DNA of 64,000 nucleotides from JBLIDK01 sp047632595 (GCA_047632595.1 JBLIDK010000005.1:6588-70587); one strand, 5' to 3'. Numbered from the stretch's first letter, positions 1 to 8,460 are shown. Made by a program: numbers and translations. The notes: a model not told the origin generated them from the sequence alone.

Positions 1-275
1 CTTGGTTGTTGATGCCCAAAAACTCGTAAACCAATGTCAATTTGTTTGGATAACGGTTTGCCTCGATTTTCTAAGCGAATACTATCAACCATTTGGTTAA
101 TAATTTTTTTGGCAGTAACGATTTTCTTTTCGTTTTTCCAGACGTCATTCATGCTACCACTTGCATCTAAAACAAATAAAATATTCGTTTTTAAGGTGTT
201 TTGTGCAAGTAAACATTCTGAAGACCAGTATGATATAATAAATACTAAAAGAAAATATTTTGCAGTTCTTATCAT
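1..275 (-). CDS. von Willebrand factor A domain protein, N-terminal part (runs off the window)
   Basis: Reading the minus strand from the ATG at 273-275 gives an uninterrupted frame to the window edge (91 codons). It starts with a signal peptide (about residues 1-25, hydrophobic core FLLVFIISYW, ending LLAQ). A VWA fold then begins with ILFVLDASGSMND, where DASGS is the DxSxS metal-ion-dependent adhesion site. The chain continues through an amphipathic helix (KKIINQMVDSI) to a second strand (IDIGLRVFGH). It is therefore an exported metal-binding adhesion or interaction protein; the rest of the architecture lies outside the window. It sits 40 bp downstream of the transketolase gene on the same strand and may be cotranscribed with it. 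The family is clear but the specific role is unknown. Confidence 0.8.
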   Translation of the reverse strand, partial: MIRTAKYFLLVFIISYWSSECLLAQNTLKTNILFVLDASGSMNDVWKNEKKIVTAKKIINQMVDSIRLENRGKPLSKQIDIGLRVFGHQQP

Positions 276-315
276 TAACCCAATTAGAGTCAGTTAGTGA
301 ACAAACGTTAAATTA

Positions 316-1158
316 TTAATAATCGCCTAAGGTTTCTTCTAATTGTCCTAAAGCACTTAAGCACTGCTCTTCGTTAGGGGCAACACCATGCCATTTATGA
401 GTTCCCATCATATAGTCAACACCAAAGCCCATTTCGGTTTTCATAAGAATAACTATTGGGTAACCATTTCCAGATAGTTTTTTTGCTTCATCCAGAGTTG
501 CAATAATTTCACTCATTACATTTCCATTTGCTTCAAGAACCTTCCAGCCAAATGATTCCCATTTAGCCTTTAAATCTCCTAATGACATTACATCTGATAC
601 ATCACCATCAATTTGACGGTTGTTGTAATCTACTGTACTTATTAGGTTATCAACTTTATGATGAGCTGCAAACATTGCTGCTTCCCATATTTGACCTTCT
701 TGAAGTTCTCCATCTCCATGTAAACTAAAAACCGTTTTAGTGTCCTTGTTTATTTTTTTAGATAATGCTGCGCCAATAGCTACTGAAAGTCCTTGACCTA
801 ATGAACCACTTGCAACTCGTATTCCAGGTAAACCTTCTTCTGTTGCTGGGTGGCCTTGAAGTCGGCTATTTAATTTCCTAAAAGTTTTTAGCTCATCAAT
901 GTTGAAATACCCTGAACGGCCTAAAACGCTATACCACACCGGAGAAATGTGTCCGTTTGATAAGAAAAATAAGTCTTCGTCAACACCATTCATGTCAAAG
1001 TTTTTATTGTGCTTCATTATGTCAAAGTACAAGGCGACTAAGAAGTCGGCACAACCTAATGATCCACCTGGATGTCCGCAGGTAGCACTGGTTACCATTC
1101 GTACAATATCTCGTCTAACCTGTGAGGCTACTTGTTCTAATCTTTTAATATCACGCAT
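316..1158 (-). CDS. Transketolase, N-terminal subunit (split form)
   Basis: This 280-residue protein corresponds to the thiamine-diphosphate-binding half of transketolase, which moves two-carbon units between sugar phosphates in the non-oxidative pentose phosphate pathway. Visible family features are GHPGG (28-32), SNGH (67-70), QGHP (101-104) and the ThDP/Mg motif, which starts GDGELQEGQ at 148 and ends in NN at 179-180. Full-length transketolases exceed 600 residues. This is the complete short form that needs a separately encoded pyrimidine-binding C-terminal subunit. No such partner is adjacent: downstream is the VWA gene and upstream is a noncoding gap. A -7 element lies about 17 bp before the ATG. 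Confidence 0.92.
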   Translation of the reverse strand: MRDIKRLEQVASQVRRDIVRMVTSATCGHPGGSLGCADFLVALYFDIMKHNKNFDMNGVDEDLFFLSNGHISPVWYSVLGRSGYFNIDELKTFRKLNSRLQGHPATEEGLPGIRVASGSLGQGLSVAIGAALSKKINKDTKTVFSLHGDGELQEGQIWEAAMFAAHHKVDNLISTVDYNNRQIDGDVSDVMSLGDLKAKWESFGWKVLEANGNVMSEIIATLDEAKKLSGNGYPIVILMKTEMGFGVDYMMGTHKWHGVAPNEEQCLSALGQLEETLGDY

Positions 1159-1174
1159 TGCTTTTACTTTGCGA

Positions 1175-1182
1175 CAAAAGTA
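1175..1182 (-). promoter_or_regulatory. -7 promoter element for the transketolase gene
   Basis: The minus strand reads TACTTTTG, a perfect match to the Bacteroidota -7 consensus TAnnTTTG, 17 bp before the ATG at 1158. A short leader of this kind is normal in the group. No convincing TTG -33 box was found at the expected spacing. Confidence 0.55.
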
Positions 1183-1468
1183 TAAATACTTTATAGCTTA
1201 TTCTTATGAAATAATTAACAATTATTCAAAAATTGGTATAGTCTTTGCCGTAATAGTATTGCAAACCAACTTAAATTAAGTTATTAGCCGTTACACAGAG
1301 TCCTATTTTGTTTAGTCTATAGTATTCCTATTTCTATTAGGGATATTTTAACTGATTGCTAAAAATTAAGTGCTTTGTGTAGAATTTATAGTTTTAAATG
1401 GTAAAAAGAAAAATACTAGGAAGTTAACTCCGTGTTATTTCTAATTGAAAATAGAATCAAAAAAGATT

Positions 1469-1518
1469 AAATCCCGTCTTTATCAGAAATAAACTGATAA
1501 AGATGGGATTTTTGTTTT
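1469..1518 (+). terminator. Rho-independent terminator upstream of prpD
   Basis: Arms at 1469-1486 and 1494-1511 pair over 18 bp with a single G-T wobble around a 7-base loop (AAATAAA). A T-rich tail follows on the plus strand (TTTTTTGTTTT). No annotated plus-strand gene precedes it. It ends either an unannotated upstream RNA or a prpD leader transcript (attenuator). An A-rich left flank means it could also act on minus-strand transcripts. Confidence 0.8.
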
Positions 1519-1538
1519 ACAAAGGGCGCGTTTTTTCG

Positions 1539-1546
1539 TAAACTTG
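1539..1546 (+). promoter_or_regulatory. Possible prpD -7 element
   Basis: TAAACTTG at 1539-1546 matches TAnnTTTG with one change and lies 30 bp before the prpD ATG. TTTG at 1511-1514 could act as the -33 box, but the 24-base spacer is long and it overlaps the terminator T-tract. If correct, transcription starts after the hairpin, so the terminator is not a prpD attenuator. Confidence 0.35.
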
Positions 1547-1576
1547 CAACCCTATTTAATTCCAAAATAAAAATTC

Positions 1577-3085
1577 ATGAAACTACACGCACTGCGAGTT
1601 TATCCATCAAAAGAAAATCTTAAAAAAGAAGACCAACTAGCCTGGAAAATGGCAGCTATGGTAACCGATAAAACACCAATTAAAGAGGATGTGGTAGATA
1701 TGGTTATTAATAGAGTTATTGACAACGCTTCTGTGGCAACCGCAAGTTTAAATAGAACACCAGTAGCAAACGCTCGTTCAATGGCCGTTACGCACCCGCG
1801 TGAGGGCGGCGCAACTGTTTTTGGAAGATCTAACGATAGAACAGTTCATGCTGAATGGGCTGCTTGGGCAAACGGTACTGCTGTAAGAGAATTAGATTAT
1901 CATGATACCTTTTTAGCAGCTGACTATTCTCACCCAGGTGATAGTATTCCCCCAATTATTGCTGTAGCGCAACAAAAAGGTAAAACTGGTGAGGATATTA
2001 TTAGAGCATGTGTAGCCGCTTACGAGGTTCACGTAAACTTAGTTAAGGCAATTTGTCTTCACAAACATAAAATAGATCATATTGCTCACTTACTACCAGC
2101 ACAAGCTGCAGGTATTTGCGCTTTATTAGATCTTGATACCGAAACAACTTATCAAGCAATTCAACAAGCGCTTCATACTTCAATTAGTACTCGTCAGTCG
2201 CGTAAAGGTGAAATTTCAAGCTGGAAAGCTTATGTTCCAGCTCATGGCGGAAAATTAGCTATTGAAGCAGTTGATAGAGCCATGCGTGGTGAAAAAAGTC
2301 CTTCGCCAATTTATGAAGGAGAAGATTCAGTTATTGCTTGGATCCTTGATGGACCGGATGCACATTACGAAGTTCCTTTACCAGAAATTGGTGAAGAAAA
2401 AAGAGCGATTTTAGAAACGTACACAAAAGAGCATTCTGCAGAATATCAATCGCAAGCTTTAATTGACTTAGCATTTAGAATGCGTGATAACATCAAAGAT
2501 TTTAATCAAATAAAATCAATACTAATTGAAACAAGTCACCATACACATTATGTAATTGGTACCGGTTCAAACGATCCTCAAAAATTTGATCCAAAAGCGA
2601 GTAGAGAGACCTTAGATCATAGCATCATGTATATTTTCACTGTTGCTTTACAAGATGGCGACTGGCATCATGTAAAAAGTTACGATCCAAAAAGAGCGCA
2701 ACGTGAAGATACTGTAGCATTATGGAACAAAGTTTCAACAGTAGAAAAACCAAAATGGACAGAGCTTTATCATGTTATTGACCCTGATAAAAAAGCATTT
2801 GGTGGAAAAATTATAATTACGATGAATGATGGTTCTGTAATTGAAGATGAAATGGAAAGAGCAAATGCACATCCAGCAGGAGCAAGGCCATTTGTTAGAA
2901 ATAACTACGTCAAGAAATTTGATGACTTAGTTGAAGGTATTATTTCAAAAGAAGAACGAAATAGATTTATTTCTTTAGCAGAAAATTTAATGAATTTATC
3001 AGCTAACGATGTTAAACAACTAAATGTTCAAGCAGATCAACAATGGCTTTTACATAATGAACCAGATACAAGAGGAATATTTTAG
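1577..3085 (+). CDS. prpD: 2-methylcitrate dehydratase (MmgE/PrpD family)
   Basis: This 502-residue MmgE/PrpD-family protein should dehydrate 2-methylcitrate to 2-methyl-cis-aconitate in propionate oxidation. Family signatures include the N-terminal helical domain with ARSMAVTHPREGGATVFG, then WANGTAVRELDYHDTF and YSHPGDSIPPIIAVA. The C-terminal half has SWKAYVPAHGGKLAIEA and NDGSVIEDEMERANAHP. The length is normal for PrpD. It is first in a three-gene operon: its TAG stop is followed directly by the ATG of prpB. The presence of prpB and prpC fixes the pathway. No prpE (propionyl-CoA synthetase) or acnD/prpF is nearby, so propionyl-CoA must come from elsewhere. Confidence 0.93.
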   Translation: MKLHALRVYPSKENLKKEDQLAWKMAAMVTDKTPIKEDVVDMVINRVIDNASVATASLNRTPVANARSMAVTHPREGGATVFGRSNDRTVHAEWAAWANGTAVRELDYHDTFLAADYSHPGDSIPPIIAVAQQKGKTGEDIIRACVAAYEVHVNLVKAICLHKHKIDHIAHLLPAQAAGICALLDLDTETTYQAIQQALHTSISTRQSRKGEISSWKAYVPAHGGKLAIEAVDRAMRGEKSPSPIYEGEDSVIAWILDGPDAHYEVPLPEIGEEKRAILETYTKEHSAEYQSQALIDLAFRMRDNIKDFNQIKSILIETSHHTHYVIGTGSNDPQKFDPKASRETLDHSIMYIFTVALQDGDWHHVKSYDPKRAQREDTVALWNKVSTVEKPKWTELYHVIDPDKKAFGGKIIITMNDGSVIEDEMERANAHPAGARPFVRNNYVKKFDDLVEGIISKEERNRFISLAENLMNLSANDVKQLNVQADQQWLLHNEPDTRGIF

Positions 3086-3979
3086 ATGATAATAAGCAGT
3101 CAAACCCCAGAAGCCAAAAGAAGAAGTTTTCGAGAGGCATTAAATTCAGGTAAATTATTGCAATTTCCTGGGGCTTACAATCCAATGGTAGCAATGTTGG
3201 TTGAACAACATGGTTTCGATGGAGTATATGTAAGTGGTGCAGTAATGGCTAATTCATTGGGTTTGCCAGATATCGGTTTAACCACATTGTCTGAAGTGGC
3301 TAGTACTGCTTCAAACATTGCAAAAGTTACTTCATTGCCTACTATCATGGATATTGATACAGGTTTTGGTGAAACAATGAGTGTAGTTCGAACCATTAAG
3401 GAATTGGAGTTTATGGGAATTGCAGGTTGTCATTTAGAAGATCAAGTGAACCCAAAACGATGCGGCCATTTAGACAATAAAGAATTGGTAACCGTTGACG
3501 CAATGGTGCAGAAAGTTAAAGCTGCAGCTGATGCTAAAACAGACCCTAACTTCTTATTAATTGCAAGAACAGATGCTAGAGCTAGTGAAGGGTTGGAAAA
3601 GGCCATAGATCGTGCTAAAGCATATGTTGATGCAGGAGCTGATATGATATTTCCTGAAGCAATGAAGGATGAATCAGAATTTGCTGCTTTTAGAAAGGCT
3701 ATAAATGTGCCTCTTTTAGCTAATATGACTGAATTTGGTAAATCTAGATTGCTAGATAAAAAGGAGTTAGAAGGATTAGGATATAACCTAGTTATTTATC
3801 CTGTTACCACTCAACGTTTAGCCATGAAAGCTGTTGAAGATGGTTTATCAGTTATCAAATCTACAGGTACACAGGAATCAGTAGTTGATAGAATGCAAAC
3901 AAGGAAAAGACTTTATGAGGTTTTAGGCTACGAAGAGTACAATACATTTGACAGTAGCATTTACAATTTTGAATTATAA
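3086..3979 (+). CDS. prpB: 2-methylisocitrate lyase
   Basis: This 297-residue isocitrate lyase/PEP mutase superfamily enzyme splits 2-methylisocitrate into pyruvate and succinate. The diagnostic active-site loop NPKRCGH is present with the catalytic Cys, preceded by GCHLEDQ. The metal-binding strand MDIDTGFGE and LLIARTDARASEG are also visible. Length and motifs fit PrpB better than the longer isocitrate lyase AceA. The ATG abuts the prpD stop with no gap, so translation is probably coupled. prpC starts 9 bp after its stop. Confidence 0.94.
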   Translation: MIISSQTPEAKRRSFREALNSGKLLQFPGAYNPMVAMLVEQHGFDGVYVSGAVMANSLGLPDIGLTTLSEVASTASNIAKVTSLPTIMDIDTGFGETMSVVRTIKELEFMGIAGCHLEDQVNPKRCGHLDNKELVTVDAMVQKVKAAADAKTDPNFLLIARTDARASEGLEKAIDRAKAYVDAGADMIFPEAMKDESEFAAFRKAINVPLLANMTEFGKSRLLDKKELEGLGYNLVIYPVTTQRLAMKAVEDGLSVIKSTGTQESVVDRMQTRKRLYEVLGYEEYNTFDSSIYNFEL

Positions 3980-3988
3980 AAGAATATT

Positions 3989-5128
3989 ATGAGCACAGCA
4001 ACAGATAAATTAAGAGTACCTGCAGGTTTAGCAGGTGTAATTACTGATGATACTAAAGTATCTAAGGTGATGCCAGAGATCAATTCACTAACCTATAGAG
4101 GCTATCCTGTTCAAGATTTGGCTGAAGTTTGTTCATTTGAAGAAGTAGCTTTTCTACTTGTTAACGAAGAGCTACCAAATCAAAAAGAATTGGATGCTTT
4201 TGTCGCTAAAGAAAGATCTAAAAGAGCTATCTCGACGGATTTACTGAATAGTATCAAAACTTTCCCTAAAAAGGCTCATCCAATGGACACACTTCGTACA
4301 GGTGTAAGTTTCTTAGGAATGGAAGATGAACGTACTTGGGACAGTTCTAAAGACACAAACCAAGATAAGTTTATTGGAATGTTAGCACGCATACCAACAA
4401 TCATTGCGGCTACTTACAGACATTCAATTGGAAAAGATTTTATTGCTCCAAAAAGTGATTTAACAATGTCTGAAAACTTTTTCCATATGTGTTTTGGCAA
4501 AGTTCCTGCAAAAGAAATTGTGAAAGCTTTTGATGTTTCTTTAATTCTTTATGCAGAACATAGTTTTAATGCTTCAACTTTTGCGGCAAGAGTTATTACT
4601 TCAACTACAACTGACATTTATTCAGCTGTTGTTGGTGGTATTGGAGCTTTAAAAGGACCATTACATGGTGGCGCAAACGAGCAAGTAATGCACATGCTTA
4701 AAGAAGTTGGTGAAGCAAGCAAAGCGCGTGAGTGGATGCTTGATGCATTAGCAAACAAGAAAAAAATAATGGGCTTCGGGCATAGAGTTTATAGAAACGG
4801 TGATAGTCGTGTGCCTACTATGCAAAAGTACACTGAGAAGATGGCCAAGTTTACTGGCGCTGAAAAGTGGTTAGAAATAGCCAACATCTTAAACAAAACA
4901 ATGGTAGATGAAAAGGGAATTTATCCAAACTTAGATTTTCCTGCTGGTCCTGCTTACTATATGATGGGATTTGAAATTGAAATGTTTACTCCAATTTTTG
5001 TAATGAGTAGAATTACAGGATGGAGTGCCCATATCATGGAACAAAATGAAAATAATAAGTTGATCAGACCTTTAAGTGAATACACGGGTGAAGGAAAGAG
5101 AGAAATTACTCCTTTGACACAACGTTAA
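3989..5128 (+). CDS. prpC: 2-methylcitrate synthase / citrate synthase family
   Basis: This 379-residue short-form citrate synthase condenses propionyl-CoA with oxaloacetate to 2-methylcitrate. The two catalytic histidines are seen in LHGGANEQVMHML and MGFGHRVYRNGDSRVP; the catalytic Asp lies in PNLDFPAGPAYYMMG. C-terminal substrate-binding arginines occur in SRITGWSAHIMEQ and NKLIRPLSEYTG. Short citrate synthases often accept both acetyl- and propionyl-CoA, so the PrpC call rests on the operon with prpD and prpB. The gene is last in the operon and is followed 14 bp later by a strong terminator. Confidence 0.9.
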   Translation: MSTATDKLRVPAGLAGVITDDTKVSKVMPEINSLTYRGYPVQDLAEVCSFEEVAFLLVNEELPNQKELDAFVAKERSKRAISTDLLNSIKTFPKKAHPMDTLRTGVSFLGMEDERTWDSSKDTNQDKFIGMLARIPTIIAATYRHSIGKDFIAPKSDLTMSENFFHMCFGKVPAKEIVKAFDVSLILYAEHSFNASTFAARVITSTTTDIYSAVVGGIGALKGPLHGGANEQVMHMLKEVGEASKAREWMLDALANKKKIMGFGHRVYRNGDSRVPTMQKYTEKMAKFTGAEKWLEIANILNKTMVDEKGIYPNLDFPAGPAYYMMGFEIEMFTPIFVMSRITGWSAHIMEQNENNKLIRPLSEYTGEGKREITPLTQR

Positions 5129-5142
5129 TAAATTATAAATCT

Positions 5143-5185
5143 AAAAAGCCTCCAACTAGACTTAGTCAAATTGGAGGCTTTTTTT
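5143..5185 (+). terminator. Terminator of the prp operon
   Basis: Arms AAAAAGCCTCCAA (5143-5155) and TTGGAGGCTTTTT (5171-5183) pair perfectly over 13 bp around a 15-base loop, followed by more Ts. The A-rich and T-rich flanks make it suitable for both strands, so it probably also ends the minus-strand bcp transcript that converges here. Confidence 0.9.
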
Positions 5186-5202
5186 AATACGTTTTGTTTT
5201 TA

Positions 5203-5658
5203 CTAATTGGACAAAATTTGCTCAGTATGCGTTCCAGCTTTTACTTTTGAAATAACATTCTCAATCACCCCTTTTTCATCTATTACAAAAGTGGTTCTAA
5301 TTGTTCCGTCAAACTCTCGTCCCATAAACTTCTTAGGTCCCCAAACGCCAAAGGCACTGTGAACCTCTTTATCTACATCCGCTATTAAATCATATTGAAA
5401 ATTATACTTCTTTATAAAATTTTGATGTTTCTTCTCAGTGTCTGTACTAACCCCAATTACTTTGTACCCTGCTTTAACCAAGTCTTCATAATTGTCGCGT
5501 AAATTACAAGCTGTTGTTGTACAAGTAGGAGTGTTGTCTCTTGGGTAAAAGAATACAATTAGCTTGTTTCCCTTATAATCCTCAAGTTTAATCTCTCTAC
5601 CGTCTTGAACTATTCCTTTGAAGTTTGGCGCTTGATCGCCTATTTTTAAATGTGTCAT
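5203..5658 (-). CDS. bcp: Thioredoxin-dependent thiol peroxidase (peroxiredoxin BCP/PrxQ)
   Basis: This 151-residue peroxiredoxin of the BCP/PrxQ type reduces hydrogen and organic hydroperoxides in the cytoplasm. The peroxidatic Cys lies in YPRDNTPTCTTTACNLRDN, with the resolving Cys five residues later (C-x4-C), the atypical 2-Cys arrangement. Conserved GVSTD and RTTFVID segments follow. I chose the ATG at 5658 rather than an in-frame ATG upstream: MTHLKIGDQAPNF is the normal N-terminus, and it lies one base after the stop of the M23 gene (TAATATG). The two genes are probably cotranscribed. Confidence 0.93.
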   Translation of the reverse strand: MTHLKIGDQAPNFKGIVQDGREIKLEDYKGNKLIVFFYPRDNTPTCTTTACNLRDNYEDLVKAGYKVIGVSTDTEKKHQNFIKKYNFQYDLIADVDKEVHSAFGVWGPKKFMGREFDGTIRTTFVIDEKGVIENVISKVKAGTHTEQILSN

Positions 5659-5659
5659 A

Positions 5660-7441
5660 TTAATAATAAAATGTAGAGTTGAATACAGAACTGTTTCCTC
5701 TCTTATCCTTAACAACTAATTTGAAATCGTGTTTTCCGTTAGTCAACTCTTTATCAAAAAAGTAAGTCAACAAGTTATACTTTGAATCGTATTCCATTAA
5801 CACCCATTCATCATCAATAGTTGGGTAGTAGCTGGCAATTCCGCTTAATTTGTCGCTAATTGCCATTCTGAATCGGCTGCGACCTCTTAAATTTTTCCCA
5901 TTATATAAGTCAATAGAACGTATTCTTGGGGCAACGGTGTCAATAGTAATGTAGAAGGTGCCAAAGTAGCGACTACGAGCCTTTAAATAACCGCCTTCAA
6001 AGTATCCACCTTCATAACCAGAGGTAGTACTCACCAGGCAAAGTTTATCTATTAAATAAGGTGGTACCTCTTTAGTTGGTTCTATCCAAATATTGAAAAA
6101 GCTATGCACTGGCTCACAGTATGTATGAACTTGATGTTTGTCACTCCATGATGAACTGCCCATGCTTATTACATTATACCTAAAGTCAATATCGTTATAC
6201 AAAGCAGTTGAGGCTAAAGAAATATAAAAATTTTCAGCCCTAAAATCGTTTACCTTATTAACACTAAAACGAGTTGGTGAAGTTGAAATTTCAGAATTAT
6301 TATTAGGGATTTCACTTTTTACAGTAAAGGTTAATGTCGACGTAGCGCCATAAACATCCTTTACGATGTATTTTAACTGATGCGTTTTATTATCATTAAA
6401 ATCAATAACTCCATTTACGGTTCTATCGTAAATGCTTAGCTTGTTACCTGGATCAATAAATGATTTTTGGTATCGAAGACCACGGGTTTTACTTGTGCAG
6501 TAGTCTATTAATGAATTAATATAACGAGTTTCACTAAATGCTACTTTTTCCACATCTTGATAATGAATTCTTTTTCCATCAAGTAGTAGTTCTATGGAGT
6601 AAGTGCCACAACGATTTCTTGCTGCATTTAATCGATCAAAGGCCTTAATTGAAAAACCTATTTTGCCACTTACCAAAGGCTGACGTAAACCTTCAATTAC
6701 ATTTGATTGATTTCCAACAATAGAATAGGTTCTATTTGAATTTCTACCATCAATTCGGGCATTTTCAGATTTTGGAATTAACATAAGTCCGTTAATTGTA
6801 GGAGGAATTGAGTCTTCGATATCAAATCCAAACAACAAAGGATTTAATGTCTCTTCTTTTGCATTTCTTATTTCAAAGTGAAGGTGTGGTGCTGTAGAAC
6901 CTCCAGAATTACCACTTATGGCAATTACATCGCCTTTTTTAACAAACAACTCATTTGGCTTTGGATATAAATCCAAGGCGTAATTTTTATTCTTGTACTG
7001 CTGGTCTTTGAAAAAGTCGTCTATTTCAGGATTGAATTTTAATAAGTGTGCAAAGACTGTTTTTAGTCCGTTAGGGTGTTGCAAGTAAATAGCTTTTCCA
7101 TAACCTCCCCATTGTGCTTTAACGCGATATACATAGCCATCAGCTGGCGCGATCACATTAAAACCTTGCCTTCCCATTGTTTTAATATCAATTCCACCAT
7201 GAAAGTGGTTGTTACGCAATTCCGCAAAATTTCCCGCTAGAATTAAAGGTATTTCTAATGGAGAAGAAAAATAGTTCTTTGAATAACTTGCGGTATTGTC
7301 TTTGTTTGGATGAAAGTCAGTAGCCTCTGTTGATGTTATTTCGTTTTTTGCATAAGAAATTGTAGCGGACCAAAAGCCAAGTACTAATATGAAAAAAGAC
7401 AATAAATAGATTTGAAAATTTAAGTGGTTTAATTTAATCAT
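5660..7441 (-). CDS. M23 family metallopeptidase (LytM-like), exported
   Basis: This 593-residue protein has an N-terminal membrane or signal segment (about 10-30, LLSFFILVLGFWSATISYA), then a LytM/M23 zinc-peptidase domain at about 65-200. Zinc ligands are visible as HGGID (His81, Asp85) and APHLHFEIR (His186-Leu-His188), with another conserved His at 132 (FAHLLKF). M23 enzymes cut peptidoglycan cross-links. The last roughly 390 residues form a beta-rich region with no family I recognise, probably Ig-like or periplasmic substrate-binding modules. The start overlaps the FAH gene by 4 bp (ATGA) and the end abuts bcp. Confidence 0.88.
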   Translation of the reverse strand: MIKLNHLNFQIYLLSFFILVLGFWSATISYAKNEITSTEATDFHPNKDNTASYSKNYFSSPLEIPLILAGNFAELRNNHFHGGIDIKTMGRQGFNVIAPADGYVYRVKAQWGGYGKAIYLQHPNGLKTVFAHLLKFNPEIDDFFKDQQYKNKNYALDLYPKPNELFVKKGDVIAISGNSGGSTAPHLHFEIRNAKEETLNPLLFGFDIEDSIPPTINGLMLIPKSENARIDGRNSNRTYSIVGNQSNVIEGLRQPLVSGKIGFSIKAFDRLNAARNRCGTYSIELLLDGKRIHYQDVEKVAFSETRYINSLIDYCTSKTRGLRYQKSFIDPGNKLSIYDRTVNGVIDFNDNKTHQLKYIVKDVYGATSTLTFTVKSEIPNNNSEISTSPTRFSVNKVNDFRAENFYISLASTALYNDIDFRYNVISMGSSSWSDKHQVHTYCEPVHSFFNIWIEPTKEVPPYLIDKLCLVSTTSGYEGGYFEGGYLKARSRYFGTFYITIDTVAPRIRSIDLYNGKNLRGRSRFRMAISDKLSGIASYYPTIDDEWVLMEYDSKYNLLTYFFDKELTNGKHDFKLVVKDKRGNSSVFNSTFYY

Positions 7442-8049
7442 CTTATTTCAACCAATAATTTTTTGTTGTTTTCAATAAATGCTTCTAGTTTATCACCTAT
7501 TTTAATTGGTCCAACACCTTCGGGTGTTCCAGTAAAAATTAAATCGCCTTTTTGAAGTGTGAAATAAGTTGAGATGTAGGCTATTACTTCTTCAAAAGTA
7601 AATAATAGGTCTTTAGTATTTCCTTGTTGAACAACCGTATCATTTTTCTTTAAACTGAATTCAATGTTGTTTAAATCTTGGAATTCTGAAATAGGAATAA
7701 ACTCACTAATAGGAGCGGAGCTGTCAAATCCTTTAGCAATTTCCCAAGGTTTACCAGCTTCTTTTAACTTGTTTTGAATATCACGTGCAGTGAAATCAAT
7801 GCCAATTCCAATTTGGTCAATATAATTTTTGGCGAATTTAGGAGCTATTTTCTTACCGTTTTTGCCAATCTTCAAAACAATCTCCACTTCATAGTGAATG
7901 TCGTTTGAGAATGTTGGATGATAAAAAGGCTTATTGTTTTTCAGTAAAGCAGTAGGGGGCTTAGAAAAGATAACAGGTTCTTTTGGAACTGGATTGTTTA
8001 ATTCTTTAGCATGAGCAGCGTAGTTTCTGCCTATGGCAAAAATCTTCAT
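7438..8049 (-). CDS. Fumarylacetoacetate hydrolase (FAH) family protein
   Basis: At 203 residues this is a single-domain FAH-fold enzyme resembling FAHD1/YcgM acylpyruvate hydrolases or oxaloacetate decarboxylases. Metal-binding acids are the E-x-E pair in IHYEVEIVLK (Glu54, Glu56) and Asp85 in GIGIDFTARDIQ. FTGTPEGVGPIKIGDKLE is the typical C-terminal loop, and the N-terminus has the usual GRNYAAHAKEL. The exact substrate cannot be assigned from sequence. It overlaps the downstream M23 gene by 4 bp, indicating cotranscription with an apparently unrelated envelope gene. Confidence 0.88.
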   Translation of the reverse strand: MKIFAIGRNYAAHAKELNNPVPKEPVIFSKPPTALLKNNKPFYHPTFSNDIHYEVEIVLKIGKNGKKIAPKFAKNYIDQIGIGIDFTARDIQNKLKEAGKPWEIAKGFDSSAPISEFIPISEFQDLNNIEFSLKKNDTVVQQGNTKDLLFTFEEVIAYISTYFTLQKGDLIFTGTPEGVGPIKIGDKLEAFIENNKKLLVEIR

Positions 8050-8073
8050 AAACTGAAATTTGAAATGATTAAA

Positions 8074-8460
8074 TTATTTTTTGTTGATGCGCTTTACCGC
8101 TACAACTTCTTCGTCAAAGGTAACTTTAACAAAGTACATTCCCCTAGGCATTTCAAAATCAATAAAGAAATTTTGAAAATAGGAGTTTTGAGTGATTGTT
8201 TCATTAGTAAGTTCAGCAACTTGCTTGCCAATTACATTGTAGATTGAAATATTCAGTCGGCCTGGTTTATCAAATTCTAAACTTACGTTTAAATTTTGCT
8301 CTACCGGGTTTGGGTAAAAATTTGATTGAACAAGTACCTTATCAGGTGAATCAGATGCAATATTTTCCCACCAATAATCGTTAGAAATACTGTTATATCC
8401 CTGCACCGTTGTGGCAGAAAATATTAAAATAGCAGAAAAAAGGGTTAAAAAGTACTTCAT
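8074..8460 (-). CDS. Small secreted protein consisting mainly of a T9SS type A sorting domain
   Basis: This 128-residue protein has a signal peptide (about 1-21, LTLFSAILIFSATTVQG) and a short linker of about 25 residues rich in Asn, Asp, Ser and Trp. The rest is a complete type A T9SS C-terminal sorting domain: NFYPNPVEQNLNVSLEF, then NISIYNVIGKQV and a final MPRGMYFVKV strand. In known T9SS cargo this domain is cleaved after crossing the outer membrane, so the mature product would be a short peptide. It stands between the FAH and M3 peptidase genes on the same strand. No frameshifted upstream cargo domain is apparent. Confidence 0.8.
   Translation of the reverse strand: MKYFLTLFSAILIFSATTVQGYNSISNDYWWENIASDSPDKVLVQSNFYPNPVEQNLNVSLEFDKPGRLNISIYNVIGKQVAELTNETITQNSYFQNFFIDFEMPRGMYFVKVTFDEEVVAVKRINKK

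Larger units (their letters stand above)
1159..1576. other. Intergenic region between divergent transketolase and prpD
   Basis: This 418-bp gap has no credible coding frame. It holds the transketolase -7 box at 1175-1182, a strong plus-oriented terminator hairpin at 1469-1518 and a possible prpD -7 element at 1539-1546. The AT-rich part from about 1200 to 1468 shows no feature I can name. Because a terminator closes it on the plus strand, it could encode a short untranslated RNA, but I see no conserved RNA family. Confidence 0.5.

Noticed and set aside
34..297. Plus-strand open frame of 87 codons at the left edge
   Set aside because: It is antisense to a clear VWA-protein coding frame with signal peptide and DASGS motif on the minus strand.
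899..1279. Plus-strand open frame of 126 codons
   Set aside because: Most of it is antisense to the transketolase gene and the rest runs through noncoding AT-rich DNA; no family resemblance.
5659..5715. N-terminal extension of the bcp peroxiredoxin to an upstream ATG
   Set aside because: The extra 19 residues overlap the M23 gene and do not match the family; the ATG at 5658 follows the M23 stop by one base.
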